Program-made: the position numbers and the translations under genes
Notes under the pieces: model-generated
What the model was told of the DNA's origin: nothing
Databases searched by the model: none
Seen by the model: the letters and a program-made list of their open reading frames with translations, nothing else
NCBI GenBank assembly: GCA_019915015.1
Contig: JAHBBC010000074.1
Span: 1-50,550, forward strand
Length of the DNA stretch: 50,550 bases
Direction of reading: 5' to 3'
DNA from: Auriscalpium vulgare
Taxonomy: Eukaryota > Basidiomycota > Agaricomycetes > Russulales > Auriscalpiaceae
Shown: piece after piece, positions 13,861 to 24,813 of the stretch
Layout of the letters: every line of letters starts with the position of its first letter
Position numbering within the stretch: position 1 is the stretch's first letter

Positions 13861-14782
13861 AGCTAGCGATCCCCGTAACAGCGCTCGTATACACTGGTCA
13901 CAATATTTCGATAACATAGTCAAATTCCAGTTGACCAAGTCGAGTAAATGTCAACGTCGAGCCGTCGTGATGCATAGAACGTACGATCAGCCGCATTCTC
14001 GTCACCATTGAGCGCCTCTAGATCGGCGCAGCACTCTACTTGACCGCGTGGACCAACTTCAATCCCACACCAATTGTAGAAAGGGATAGTGGAACATACC
14101 ACTTGAACTTGGCGAGAGACTCTTCTGGTGTCCCGGATTTAGTACATTTGCATCTAATATAAATAGCCCACTTCGTCGTTAACAAGCAGATTCGTGGATT
14201 GAGCATGCACGCAATAAGTAGTTGAGGAATATGGTGCATGAAACGATCCGCCACCACGCTCGCAGTGCGGCGGCGCTGAGTCAGCTACCTAAGCGCTCGT
14301 GAGGTTCAGCAGCTCAACCCAAGAATAATGCAGTGCTCACCTTCGTTCTCTGTCTCACTAACACCAATCATCAGAGATGTTCAGCGTACGGATTACAGAA
14401 GACCGCCCAGAAGACCGCCCAACGCGCGATCGCACGGACGTCTGCGGCGCCGGGCTGATATGTACGGTGTCCACGCCGCTGAAACCAATCAGAAGCCAGT
14501 CAAAAATCGTGAGCGAATTCCCATGGTGAGCTTCCGCGTTGATAGATTCGAGTTTCGTGCGATAACTTCTTTGGGGCCCTCGGGATCGTGATTCTGATTC
14601 GCAGAGCAAGGGAATACGTGCTGCGCGAGATGAGTTTGCAGATTGGTATTATTGCTGTACATCTTCACAATAAACGTTGGGATGGGACTGGTTGAACAGG
14701 TGATACAAAGATCAGGAAGCACGATGTCGAACAATACAGAAGAGATATTTCCCGGATACTTCGCAATGAAAGACTGATCCTT

Positions 14783-16731
14783 TCATCGTGTCTCATCGTC
14801 GTCGGCCACGTACTCGACCAAACCGGTGTCCAACAAATCCCACACTTTGACGAAGCGCAGACCCGCGCGAGCACTGTGGCAGAGTGTGAATGGCAGATTA
14901 GCTATCAGAGATTCTGATATAGCTTCGAGACGGACGCACCCGAGATCCTTAAATTCAGCCAGCGTCCGCTCGCAGGCATTCAATACAATGCACATGTGCA
15001 CGTCCTGGAGATAGGTGCGGGTGTTGCCGTAGCCGAAGTTGGGGAGCAGTGGTTTCGGCGCGCTTTCGACGCCGGCATCTCCAGACTTGCTGGGGAAGTT
15101 CGACGGCACGATGTACTCGTCTAGCACATGCATCAAGGGTGTGAATATCACAAAGAAGGGCTGTCGAGGATATGAATAACGCACGGACGAGGATGCGGCT
15201 TCCAGGCTTCATCGCAGCGCGCACGTTCTTGAGAATGGTCACGCAGTCCTCGAGCGGCCAGTCGTGTATGATTTGGCGTATCTATGCGCCGCCCGCACGT
15301 CAACGGAACTCCAACAGAGCCGGCCAAATTGACGCGTCACGTACATAGTAGATATCTTGGCCTTTGACGGGCAACTCCTTGAAAAAATCTATGGGGATAA
15401 ATTCGGCACGCTTCTCCGACGCGGCTGCCGGGTAGTCAAGCGCCCATTGCTGCGTTAATGGGATGGGGAAGTGGGGAAGGAAAGCTCGATCAGAAAGACA
15501 GCCTAGCCTTCGGCTGTGCGCGCACCTGCTCGGCCTGCGTCACGACAGTGGGAAGGTCTTGCAAAGTGATATGAAGGTTGTGATGCGCCTTGGCAAGCTC
15601 GATGGACACAGTCCCAACCCCGCCTCCCACGTCGCATACGGTAGCGCCCTGCGGCAGCTCATTCCACGGAAACTCTGGAAATCCATAGGATGTGGGCCCG
15701 AAGAAACGAGTGTCAGTGGGCGCAATCTCGAGCGATGGGCGCACGCACGAGTGATGACAGCTTGTAGCCCTGTGACCTTCGAGAGGCCTCCCATTGCACG
15801 GTGGAATTGCTATCAAGGAAGTTTGATTCAGCGCATGATGCTGTCAAGAAACGCGCCGTGTACTGACCTCCATAACATGGGGCTAACAGAAATAGCATAC
15901 GGTGTTAATCGCTCAGTAGATAAATCAAGAGGGCGCAAAAGACGGCTCACGTGCGCAGCGAGATAATCAAACAAAGTACCGCCTGGAATCTCGCTCCGAA
16001 TGCCGTACGCCCAGGAAGATCGGCGGGCATCGAGCGAGTGGCCATACTCTGGATCGATGAGCGAATCATAGAAGTTCGACACAGCACATTTGTTGGTTTC
16101 ATTGGAAACCATGAGGATGAAGGAGCTGAGCGTATTCTTGCGCCGGAGCGTCAAGGAAAGAGGATTGTTGGCAAACGTGTCCGGAGCAGCTACAATTCAG
16201 ACTACAAATGAGCGCACGTCACACGGGTATGTGCGCAGTGCCCACCCACTTTCTATGAAGAAATGCGTGGACGCGAGGTAACGCATCACCCGAAGCAACT
16301 TTCCGTCGTGGAGGCCGGTCCGGGCAGCAATTTCGGTGATGTGCAGTCCTTCGGGATGGTCGGAAATGGCATCGGGAACCTTCGCGCTCGCTGCGACGCG
16401 AAGGCAGGCAACGTCATTGGTGGCCATTGATCGCTATGTCGATCCCCATTCTTATGAGCTAACGGGTGAGCTGCACCGTTTCAAGAAATGCGCGTACCGT
16501 GTACACAGTGGTCTCGGGAGGCGTCAACGTACTGCATAGCTGGCGGCAAGCGCCCTCGAGTACACGCACAGCGCGCATAAGACTTGTGGGGTCCTTGGGC
16601 AATAGCGGTTCGGCGGAAGATTCCAGTGAGGGGATTGGGCAGCCTGAAATTTCATACTGACGTATGGCGTCCGCCGTGGCCGAGTTGATCAATGACAAGA
16701 GGCCATAGAGGGTGTCCTTTGGCGCGTTCAT
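14783..16731 (-). CDS. COMT-type SAM-dependent O-methyltransferase
   Basis: This enzyme would transfer a methyl group from SAM to a hydroxyl of a small, probably aromatic, molecule in the cytosol. The start MNAPKDTLYGLLSLINSATA gives an N-terminal helical (dimerisation) region. A winged-helix segment follows (LHITEIAARTGLHDGKLLRVMRYLA). The SAM-binding motif is VCDVGGGVGTVSIELA, with QDLP after it. The segment IRQIIHDWPLEDC carries the His expected to act as catalytic base, followed by ILKNVRAAMKPGSRIL. The C-terminus is GLRFVKVWDLLDTGLVEYVADDDETR before TGA. About ten exons were joined with consistent phases. The protein is about 460 aa, within the family range. Its closeness to the halogenase on the same strand suggests a common pathway. 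Confidence 0.9.
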
Positions 16732-16849
16732 GTTGAAAAATCGAAAGAGCGCTGATCTAGTAGCAAAGTGGAGCAGCCGCAGAGTCGAAAGTGGGCAACA
16801 GAGAAAGCAGCTTGGGTCACCAGTCTTTATCTGTCGCCGCATATTGAGT

Positions 16850-17317
16850 TCAGTGGTGGTCCGGTGGTGGTGTAAAGCCCGCTCCGATGGGAGCCTTTAT
16901 CGGCAACAGGGACAAATGACAACCACAAATCAGACCATGCCGTATGACCACCGGCATTCGTGCCCGCTGCAGGTCACCTACGACCATGGCGTGTGTCAAA
17001 AGTCCGGAAAACGGTCTTTGACGCGCGTCGGTAGGGAAACATGAAGATGGAGAAGTGTGTGTAGCGCTGATGAAGAATGCAAGATCAAGGTTGAAGCGAC
17101 ACGGAAGCAAGTCTGTATAGGCGACCACTGGCGTTGAGTAAGGCAAAGAGACGTTCTTGGGTTCTGGGCTCCCATGTCGTCTGATCTGCAGCACACGCCT
17201 CCCGTGTGCCACAATGCAGAAACGCAAGGCTAAAGTGAAGAAGTTGGCGAAGTAACGAAGTAACCAGTCAGGATCACCGGAGAGCCGGAGTACAGTGTTC
17301 CGCATAGACTCGGCCAT
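16850..17317 (-). other. Interval between O-methyltransferase and DUF6697 gene; one unexplained ORF
   Basis: The 880 bp from 16732 to 17613 separate two divergently transcribed genes and probably hold both promoters. A 155-codon open frame on the minus strand starts MAESMRNTVLRLSGDPDWLL. It has no domain I recognise and no homologue in the window. It could be chance, or an upstream exon missed by the model. Confidence 0.2.
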
Positions 17318-17613
17318 GGTTGTAAATCCAAAAGCTTACACCAGGTTCGCATAAGATGCGCCAGGGCCTGCGTGGAGATCAGATGAGCAATAGAATGGTG
17401 TGAATGAAAGAGAATAGAGGCTGGAATAGCAGTGACAACGGATGACTAGATGACTAGTCAGACTCCGACTCGCGCCAGCCTCTCAGTTGTGGTTGCGGTG
17501 GCTGCGTGAGAATTACTTTCCTCTTCCGTTCGACCTCTACTCAGAGCTCTCCTTGCGTCCGACTCCCTCCCAAGTCCTTCCCGCCCTTTCTCGTCGCATC
17601 CATCTGCCCCTCC

Positions 17614-19308
17614 ATGATGTCCGACGGCCGAGAGAAGGATGCGGAATACTCAACCAACGGAGACGACCTCGCAGAGATGCTCAAGGGAATGGTGAGCAAC
17701 TTCTTGTTCGAAGAGCGAGCGGACAGGTTGATTTCTTCCGACTACAGCATCCTTTCACCGCCGCTGAGACGGCAATCGCGGTTCAGGTCGAGCGGATGCG
17801 CATCGCCGAGGCGCATGCCGCGCGCGACGTCGTAGTTCATCACCTCGCGAGCGCCTGCCAGACGATCAATGACAAGTCTGCCGCCATCGAGAGGCTCATG
17901 CGTGAGAAGCAGGAGCTCGAGGATCAATTGGCCTCGTCTACCCGCGGCCTGCAGTCCAACGGCGAGCAAAGTCAGACCCCTCGCATCGCCGAGCTGGAGG
18001 AGGTCATCAAGAGCCTCCGGGGCGAGCTCAAGCCTCTGCGAGGCTGCGCGGCCGGCGGTGAAGACGCGCCTCCGACATGCGACGAGGGCCAGCCCCAGGT
18101 GCGTGGCAGTTTGCCGCTTGATGCGAGCCTTTTCTGCAGGGTATATGCATGGCGTAGATGCGACCGGCGTCGCGCGAGTGCACGCCCGACAGTGCAGCGC
18201 AGCTAGCGCGGCAGGATGCACTGCGTGTGCTCCGCGAGGCGACAATCAACAATCCGTCGCGCATGCCGTCGCCCCTTCTCATGCCCAGCTCGCCGCGCAC
18301 GCCGACTCAGGATTATTCCGGCACACCTGACACCAAGGTTGATTGCTCCTCCCCGTCTCGAGGCTCGCTGACATCACCTAGATCATCAACCCCTCCATCG
18401 ACCCCGTAGAGTCGATTCGCATCAGGCATGCAATCCTGGCCGCTCTGCCCCTTCCGCCCGGCATCCCGTCCGACGCACTGAAACCAATCGTAATTCCCGC
18501 GCCGTACACATTGCAAGAGTTCCTCGGCAACGCCGCAGGGGTGAGCATTCAAACCTATCATCGACTATAGCTGAATATATACCCTTCTACAGCCTCTGAG
18601 AACATCGTATGGCCTCCACTTTTCTCATCCTATTGACACATCTTACCGTCCTCCAGGCTATCGAACTATCGCATTTTCCAGCAGCTGACGACGCACTGGT
18701 GCCCCGATCGCGAGGAACACGGCTACTTTCTGACCCCGCTCTTCAAGTGCAGCACGAACCCGCGCGTCGTCACTGCGCACCGCTGGATGATGATCGACGT
18801 CATCGGCAAGATGGACCGACCGACGGGTCTCTCTTCTCTCTTGCGCTGGGCTGCGTTCACTGGTTGACCTGCAGACTGGGCAGAGTGCTTCTACAACAAG
18901 GACGGCAAGTGGTACTACGCGGGCGTCTACAAGGCGATCCGGCTCGATGACCTCACGACGAAGGAGTGGGAGCAGCTCTCTGCCGAGGTGCGCGTCGCCC
19001 TTCCTTCATCCACCCTGCTCTCCGCTCACCCCCGGCAGACCACGCAAGCCATCGTGAAAGACACCATCGCCGGCCGCAAGAACAGCTCCCCACAGACGGT
19101 CTACGAGATGACGCAGCTGTACGCGGCTGGCGCGCTGCGCGTCGCGTGCATCGGGCTGCAGTGCATCGGGTTCAACACCGCGCTGTACCACGCCGCGCTC
19201 GACCAGGCCGGCACCGGGCGCTGGCGCAGCCCGTTCGGCAACAGCGCTGCGGCGAACTGGGCCACGGCAGACGGGGTCGATGGAGGGAGGGTGGGCTGCG
19301 TTGGGTAG
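17614..19308 (+). CDS. DUF6697-type basidiomycete protein with N-terminal coiled coil
   Basis: The biochemical role is unknown. The N-terminal half, after MMSDGREKDAEYS, is a likely coiled coil (QVERMRIAEAHAA ... IERLMREKQELEDQLA ... IAELEEVIKSLRGEL). A Ser/Pro-rich linker follows (SPLLMPSSPRTPTQD). The C-terminal half matches my memory of the DUF6697 domain: HWCPDREEHGYFLTPLFKC, NPRVVTAHRW, IDVIGKMDRP, ECFYNKDGKWYYAGVYKA, LDDLTTKEWEQL, and ALRVACIGLQCIGFN near the end. Seven or more exons were joined. The junction before the HWC segment is ambiguous: the first AG gives a wrong frame, and the AG before QLTTHW fits. The protein is about 400 aa and nuclear or cytosolic by lack of signals. It diverges from the O-methyltransferase gene. 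Confidence 0.75.
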
Positions 19309-19454
19309 GTGCGCGACGGACAACTGATGACTGGCGTTTTCTTTGGCTGGCTGTGGACCCGGGACTCTGGGACTTCGGAATTCTGCATCGTCTTCGCGTA
19401 TCTGTGTTTTCTCTCCGCCCGATGTGGGTGCTCGTGCATGTATAGCTGTGTTTA

Positions 19455-19769
19455 TTACAGTAATATGTAGATGGCGGGCACACATTGCCCCATACAGACA
19501 ATATCTCCTGTACCTCGACCTCCTGAAACAACGGTCCAACTTGACTTCCCCCTGCCTCGCCGCATACAAAGAGCGCCGCCCGGCCAACGACAACGGGCTG
19601 GCCGTCGGCGGCCATAGGCTGTTGTCAAGCTGAGCTCGTGCGTGATGCCCGCGAGCTTGGCGCAGAGATGGGAGGCCTCCGCCATTCTTGCCAGTGTCGG
19701 ACCCGGCCGCGCAGCGAGATTGGTGGGTTTGGGGTAGTCGGCAACGGAGACTATGTAGGTTCGGGGCAA
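19455..19769 (-). other. Possible coding remnant of unknown family
   Basis: On the minus strand a frame starting MPRTYIVSVADYPKPTNLAA reads well for about 45 codons to ITHELSL. A second frame then reads well as PVVVGRAALFVCGEAGGSQV and LFQEVEVQEILSVWGN. No splice pair joins the two cleanly, so a frameshifted pseudogene is as likely as a short gene. It ends close to the convergent DUF6697 gene. No family was recognised. Confidence 0.25.
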
Positions 19770-20116
19770 AATCTGTGCTCGTTCCTGCCGTCACCGCGAC
19801 GCGAATTTGAATACTCTGGACTCTGAAGTGCTTGAAGTCGCTTCATCGTTGTCTGGAGACGGCCTGAGTCGGGACGCAGCTGGGCCCGCGGTGGTTACGA
19901 TAGCTCGGGAAGCGGTCGCGCGCTATGTGCTTGAGTATGTAAAGGAGGGAGGGAGAGGGAGAGGATAGAGAGCCCAGCCGCGGCTTCTCTTGAAAAGAGC
20001 GTGTGCATACGACCCACGTGCAGTAAATACCAAAAAAAACCAGCAAAATGTAAACCGTCTATACCCAACTGCACGCACCTGCACCTCCGCTCACAGCAGC
20101 CCAGCTGTTCACTCAT

Positions 20117-21840
20117 TCACCATGACCTGCTCGCATCCCACGATGTGAGCTGCCCGCTCTCGCTCAAGTTCGCCTCGAGATACGGGTTCCGCGTAAACTG
20201 CATCGGTTGCCTCGCGGGCTTCGCCGCGACGAACTGTGAATTCATCACGGAGAGCGGGACACCGTCGACGGTGCGCTCGTGGAGGTGTGCCGGGCCGTGA
20301 GCGACGACACGCAGGTTTGTGGTTATGCGTGTGACGAGTATGGTGGTGATGACGGCGGAGGGCCTGTGCGCTGTGATTAACGAAATGGTACTCTCATGGT
20401 GGATGGGGGCTGCTTACATTGCTGATAGGCCGTGCAGTGTCGGGCGCGCGGTGAGGATCATCATCACCCATATGAAGTTGATGAGGAATATTCCTCTGGA
20501 GGATATCGGTAAGCCGCTCGTCCCGCAGAAAAGCCGGGAGAGAAACTGACCCAAAGTACACCGCACCATCCCGCGCCAGGCTCTGCACGAGGTTACCACT
20601 CTTCTCTCCGCTGGCGCGGCCCGTACGGTGAATGTAAATCGTGCGCGAGATGGTGAGCAGGAATATCATCGTGTCGTACCCAAGGTCCATGAAGACGTAG
20701 ATGGAAGTGGACGAGACGGCGCTGTTCGTGCGTCAGCCACGGAGGACGTAAAAATTGTCGAAAAGCGCACCCAACGTTTGGAGACAGGAATATGCAGACT
20801 GTGAAGGCGAGGTACTGTCAAACGAGGACAGAGTAGATCACTGGGATACACGGAAAACGCACAGTGGAAGTCATAGTTGTTGAGCAAGTACGGGAAAGCT
20901 GGAAGAGCGCACACTGAGCATTAAATATGCAGGCAGGGCAGGCTGAGACAACGTACGCTTCCCACCCGACTTGAGCGTTGCCCATAACGCAACGGTTGTT
21001 TGAGTCAACAAAAACAACAGCAGCCCCGAAAGGAGATGTACATTTTTGCTCCAGAGCGCATACACTCTGCCGTATTCGCATTTGTATGAGATCACGAGGT
21101 AACATCAAACCCTAATGCACGTACCGAATAGCCATGAGGGTGCCGGAAAGTAACATAAGCGTTATAGTCACTGCGATAGGCAAAAAATACATCCAGTGCG
21201 AGCATCTAGCACAGGCGGTTCATCAGATTCGGCACCAAGAACGTCGCCAGGCCTTATGGCAGACGGTCGACACTCACTTTGAAAGCGTCATGGCAGGAGA
21301 AAAGAAGCCTAGAAGAGATCTGTCAACACTATCCAGTGCAGGAGATATCAGGGCATACCGACGGCAGTGATTGTCATCACAAACGGTGTGTAATAGCGAA
21401 TCTACCAAGTCGTTAAGACAACATTGGCTAGGTTTTTGCGTGGACTCACGAAGATATAGAGATAAGATACTTCAGTGAAGTGCTGCAGTTAGTATCGTCT
21501 ATTTCCTATGTGCAAGGGCCTGCTTACAACGTGATTTCTTCTTTTTCCAAAAACTCTCGATCTGTGGTCAAGAAAATATCAGCGCGCAAAGCGTCCAACG
21601 TTAACCACCGCGCACCTCTGTCGGGATAGTACATAAGTGATCGTACAGCAAAATAGTGTATGCCGCAAGAAACGCGAACTGCGTTCGAGCGTGTAAGCTA
21701 CGGTGTCGGCCGACGGCCGCAGAGATTCACCTTGTTGATACGACTGGCACACGAATCAGCGACAGCAGTGCACTGAATCTCTATACTCACACGTCTTGGA
21801 GCGTCCGTAGCACTTGAGCAGGGAGCGACCGCTCAGCCAT
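20117..21840 (-). CDS. DUF6533 multi-pass membrane protein, copy A
   Basis: DUF6533 proteins are large basidiomycete families of seven-helix-like membrane proteins without known function. The start MAERSLPAQVLRTLQDVR is followed by the family core FAFLAAYTILLYDHLCTIPTE and IESFWKKKKS. Further helices are seen in IRYYTPFVMTITAVG, HWMYFLPIAVTITLMLLSG, LLSGLLLFLLTQTTVALWAT, FPYLLNNYDFHF, VFMDLGYDTMIFLLTISRTI and IFLINFIWVMMILTARPTLHGLSAM. A hydrophilic tail of about 80 residues ends DASRSW. About a dozen exons are needed, and all have usable splice signals (the last helix uses a GT donor, GTCAGT). The protein is about 330 aa. It is a clear tandem paralogue of 22998-24726 with the same intron positions. 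Confidence 0.8.
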
Positions 21841-21904
21841 CGTCTTCTGCCGTTCGAGAGAGAGGGGGGAAGAAAAGCAATACTTCTCAACGACCAGTCC
21901 GCGT

Positions 21905-21921
21905 CCAATAAAAGGCGCTCA
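21905..21921 (-). promoter_or_regulatory. 17-bp promoter element shared by the DUF6533 pair (A)
   Basis: The plus strand reads CCAATAAAAGGCGCTCA about 65 nt before the start codon. The identical 17 bases occur at 24797-24813 before copy B at nearly the same distance (about 71 nt). Surrounding bases differ more, so the element is probably functional (core promoter with CCAAT or TATA character). Confidence 0.45.
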
Positions 21922-22997
21922 GTATCAGTACGTTGCGTACTGTTCCCAGCGGATCCATGAGCTAATATTCCGGCGGCATCTTTCGCTCGCATAGAGTCCA
22001 AGCGAGAAGGAAGAAGGGGAGCGTTCCTGATGCTGCGCGCGAGAGGCTAGGTCGTCGGCAAGCTCCTCCATGAGGTATGAGAACCGGGCAGCAGGCCTTC
22101 TCGGGCTGGCGGGATCGGTGGCATTGCAAAGCCGAGCACCTTTGGCATGGCGGCGGAAAAGATAGAACGTCAACGGGCTCGCCGGGAGAGTCCTCTGCGC
22201 AGTATACTGAGTGCACCATTGGGATTAACGTAGGTTAACGTACATACCCTTGAGAGACCGAGGCCAGAGTCGCGTCATCCAGAGTGCGTTAAGTTATGAG
22301 GGTGCCACGACGTGGCATGATTGGTAACGGTTGAAAGGCAGGCCTGATGGGGATCGATCCACTTGAGAGCGAGAACACCGACTCTAACGCGTTGCGGAAC
22401 TCTAGTAATAAAATCGGGTACTCTCCGAGTCTGAGACTGAAGAGTTGAGTTGGCAAGGAGTGTGTACGAAGCAGTTCCTGGTGTGTCCCGAACTCCCGAA
22501 CTCCCGGATCCCAACCCAGGCACTGGTACTGTTGCCAGGCGTTCGCGTTGCTGACCTTGCGCAGGAGAGTCGTTCCAGTCGTTCTAGGCATCGCGTAGCC
22601 TGCGAGTATGGTTGGTGAGTGCTGAGAGATACTGCTGCAGTCGGCACTAGTGGCACGGGCAGACCAAACCTAAAATTGGGGTTAGGACCGATATTCCGAT
22701 TGATCATGTCACATGATGTCGGCCGAAACTTGCTTGGGCAATGGGACCTCTCCTAGGTCTGGGGCACTTCGCATAGAGCGAAGCCTGGTCTGCGCATGCT
22801 TGACCATATGAATGGAGCTCGTGGGCGAAGGTGACGGGCGCTCAGCTGGCCACATTGGAGGAGGCGGAGAAGATGAGGAGCGAGTGGGTTACTCCCAAAA
22901 GAGCGCATACAATCAGTAAATACCAATAAAATCCAGCTAACTGTACACCATCCATCCAACTGCACGCACCTACACGTCCGCGGGCAACACTAACTGC

Positions 22998-24726
22998 TCA
23001 CTCGTCATTCACCCACCCGCTCGCATTCCATGACGTGTGCTGCCGGCGCGAACCCTCGTTAGCCTCGAGATACGGGCCCCGCGTAAACTGCGTCTGCCTC
23101 GAGGGCTTCGCCGCGACGAACTGTGAATGCATCACGGTGAGCGGAACCCCGTCAACGGTGCGCTCATGGAGGCGTGCCGGTCCGTGTGCAACTAGGCGCA
23201 AGTTTGTGGTAATGCGTGTGACGAGGATGGTGGTAATGACGCTGGAGGGCCTGTGCGCTGTGATTAGCGAAACAGTGTTGTCATGGTGGATGGGGGCCAC
23301 TTACATTGCTGATAGACCGTGCAGTGTCGGGCGCGCTGTGAGGATCATCACCACCCATATGAAGTTGATGCAAAAAATCCCTCTGGAGGATATATGTGAG
23401 CCACTCGTCCCACAGAAAAGCTGAGAGAGACACTCGCCCGAAGTACACCGCACCATCCCGCGCCAGGCTCTGCACGAGGTTACCACTCTTCACGCCGTTG
23501 GCGCGGCCCGTGCGGTGAATGTAGATTGTGCGCGAGATGGTGAGCAGGAATACTATCGTGTCGTACCCGAGGTCCATGAAGACATAAATGGAAGAAGACG
23601 AGACGGCTCTGCCCGGGAATCAGACAAGGAGGACGGGGAGATAGACAGTCAGAGCAGCGCACCCGACGACTGGAGAGAGGAATATGCAGACTGTGACGAG
23701 GCACTGGTGAGCACAGACGGAGTAGGTCATCGGGCTACATGTAACGTACAGTGGAATTCGTAGTTGTTGAGCAGGTACGGGAAAGCTGGAGGAGCGCGCG
23801 CTGAGTATGTTGCAGGCACAACATGCTGAGACGGTGACGTACGCTTCCCACCCGACTTGAGCGTCGACCATAAGCCAACGATCGTCTGAGCCGACAGATA
23901 CAGCAACAGGCCCGAAAAGAGATATATGTTCTTGCTCCAGAGCGCATACACCCTGTCATATTCGCATTTGTATGAGATCGCTCGATCAGGGAAATCTTTG
24001 CAAATGCACGTACCGAATAGCCATGAGGCTGCCAGACAGGAACATGAGCGTCAAAGTCACGGCGATAGGCAGAAAGTACATCCAATGCGAGCATCTATGA
24101 CAGTGGCGTTTATCATTATTCGCCACCGAGGAATTAGACAGCGGACGACACTCACCGTGAATATGTTATGGCGGGAGAGAAGAAGCCTGCGAGACGTTTG
24201 TCGGTCTTATTGAAATTCAGGGTAAGAGAGATAGCGCATACCAACGGCTACGATCGTCATCACAAAAGGTGTGTAGTAGCGAATCTACGCATTCAATAAG
24301 ACAACGGCGACGTGGTCTCGGTGATGGCTCACTAATATATAGAGATATAGAACTGTGAAATGCTGTGTGAGCATCGAGCAACATGCCCAGGGAGCAAGGG
24401 CCGGCTTACATCGTGATTTCTTCTTCTTCCAAAAGCTCTCAATCTGTGGGCGGGAAATCAGCGCGCGAAGCTTCCGACGTTCATGACAGCGCACCTCAGT
24501 CGGGAGAGTACATAGGTGATCGTACAGCAAAATAGTGTATGCGGCAATGAAGAAGAACTGCGTGCGGGCGTCTTAGCTACAGTGCCGCTCGACGACGGCT
24601 GCGTTAAATTACCTTGTTCAGACGACTGGACCAAGTGATTAGCGACCGTAGCCCAAGCCAGCAGCTCTCCACTCACATGTCCTCGAGCGTTCGTAGCACC
24701 TGCATAGGCAGCGCATGGTCTGTCAT
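22998..24726 (-). CDS. DUF6533 multi-pass membrane protein, copy B
   Basis: The start MTDHALPMQVLRTLEDIRLN is followed by FFFIAAYTILLYDHLCTLPTE and IESFWKKKKSR. Helices follow: YLYILIRYYTPFVMTIVAVG, HWMYFLPIAVTLTLMFLSG, YLFSGLLLYLSAQTIVGLWS, FPYLLNNYEFHFCIFLSP, VFMDLGYDTIVFLLTISRTI and IFCINFIWVVMILTARPTLH. A polar tail contains RITTNLRLVAHGPARLHERT and ends GWVNDE. The topology suggests a plasma- or endomembrane protein with a cytosolic tail. One intron (23381-23437) has a GC donor where copy A has GT. With that accepted, the gene is open from end to end. Its function is unknown. Confidence 0.8.
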
Positions 24727-24796
24727 CGTCTTCTGCCTATCAAGAAGGAGTGTGTGTGGGGGGGAAAGAATCAAGACTTCACTGACAACCCCACTT

Positions 24797-24813
24797 CCAA
24801 TAAAAGGCGCTCA
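24797..24813 (-). promoter_or_regulatory. 17-bp promoter element shared by the DUF6533 pair (B)
   Basis: Identical to 21905-21921. It is placed about 71 nt upstream of the copy B start codon on the minus strand. Confidence 0.45.

Noticed and set aside
19006..19794. A 262-codon minus-strand frame
   Set aside because: About half is antisense to the last exons of the DUF6697 gene, and the sequence is arginine- and histidine-rich without motifs.
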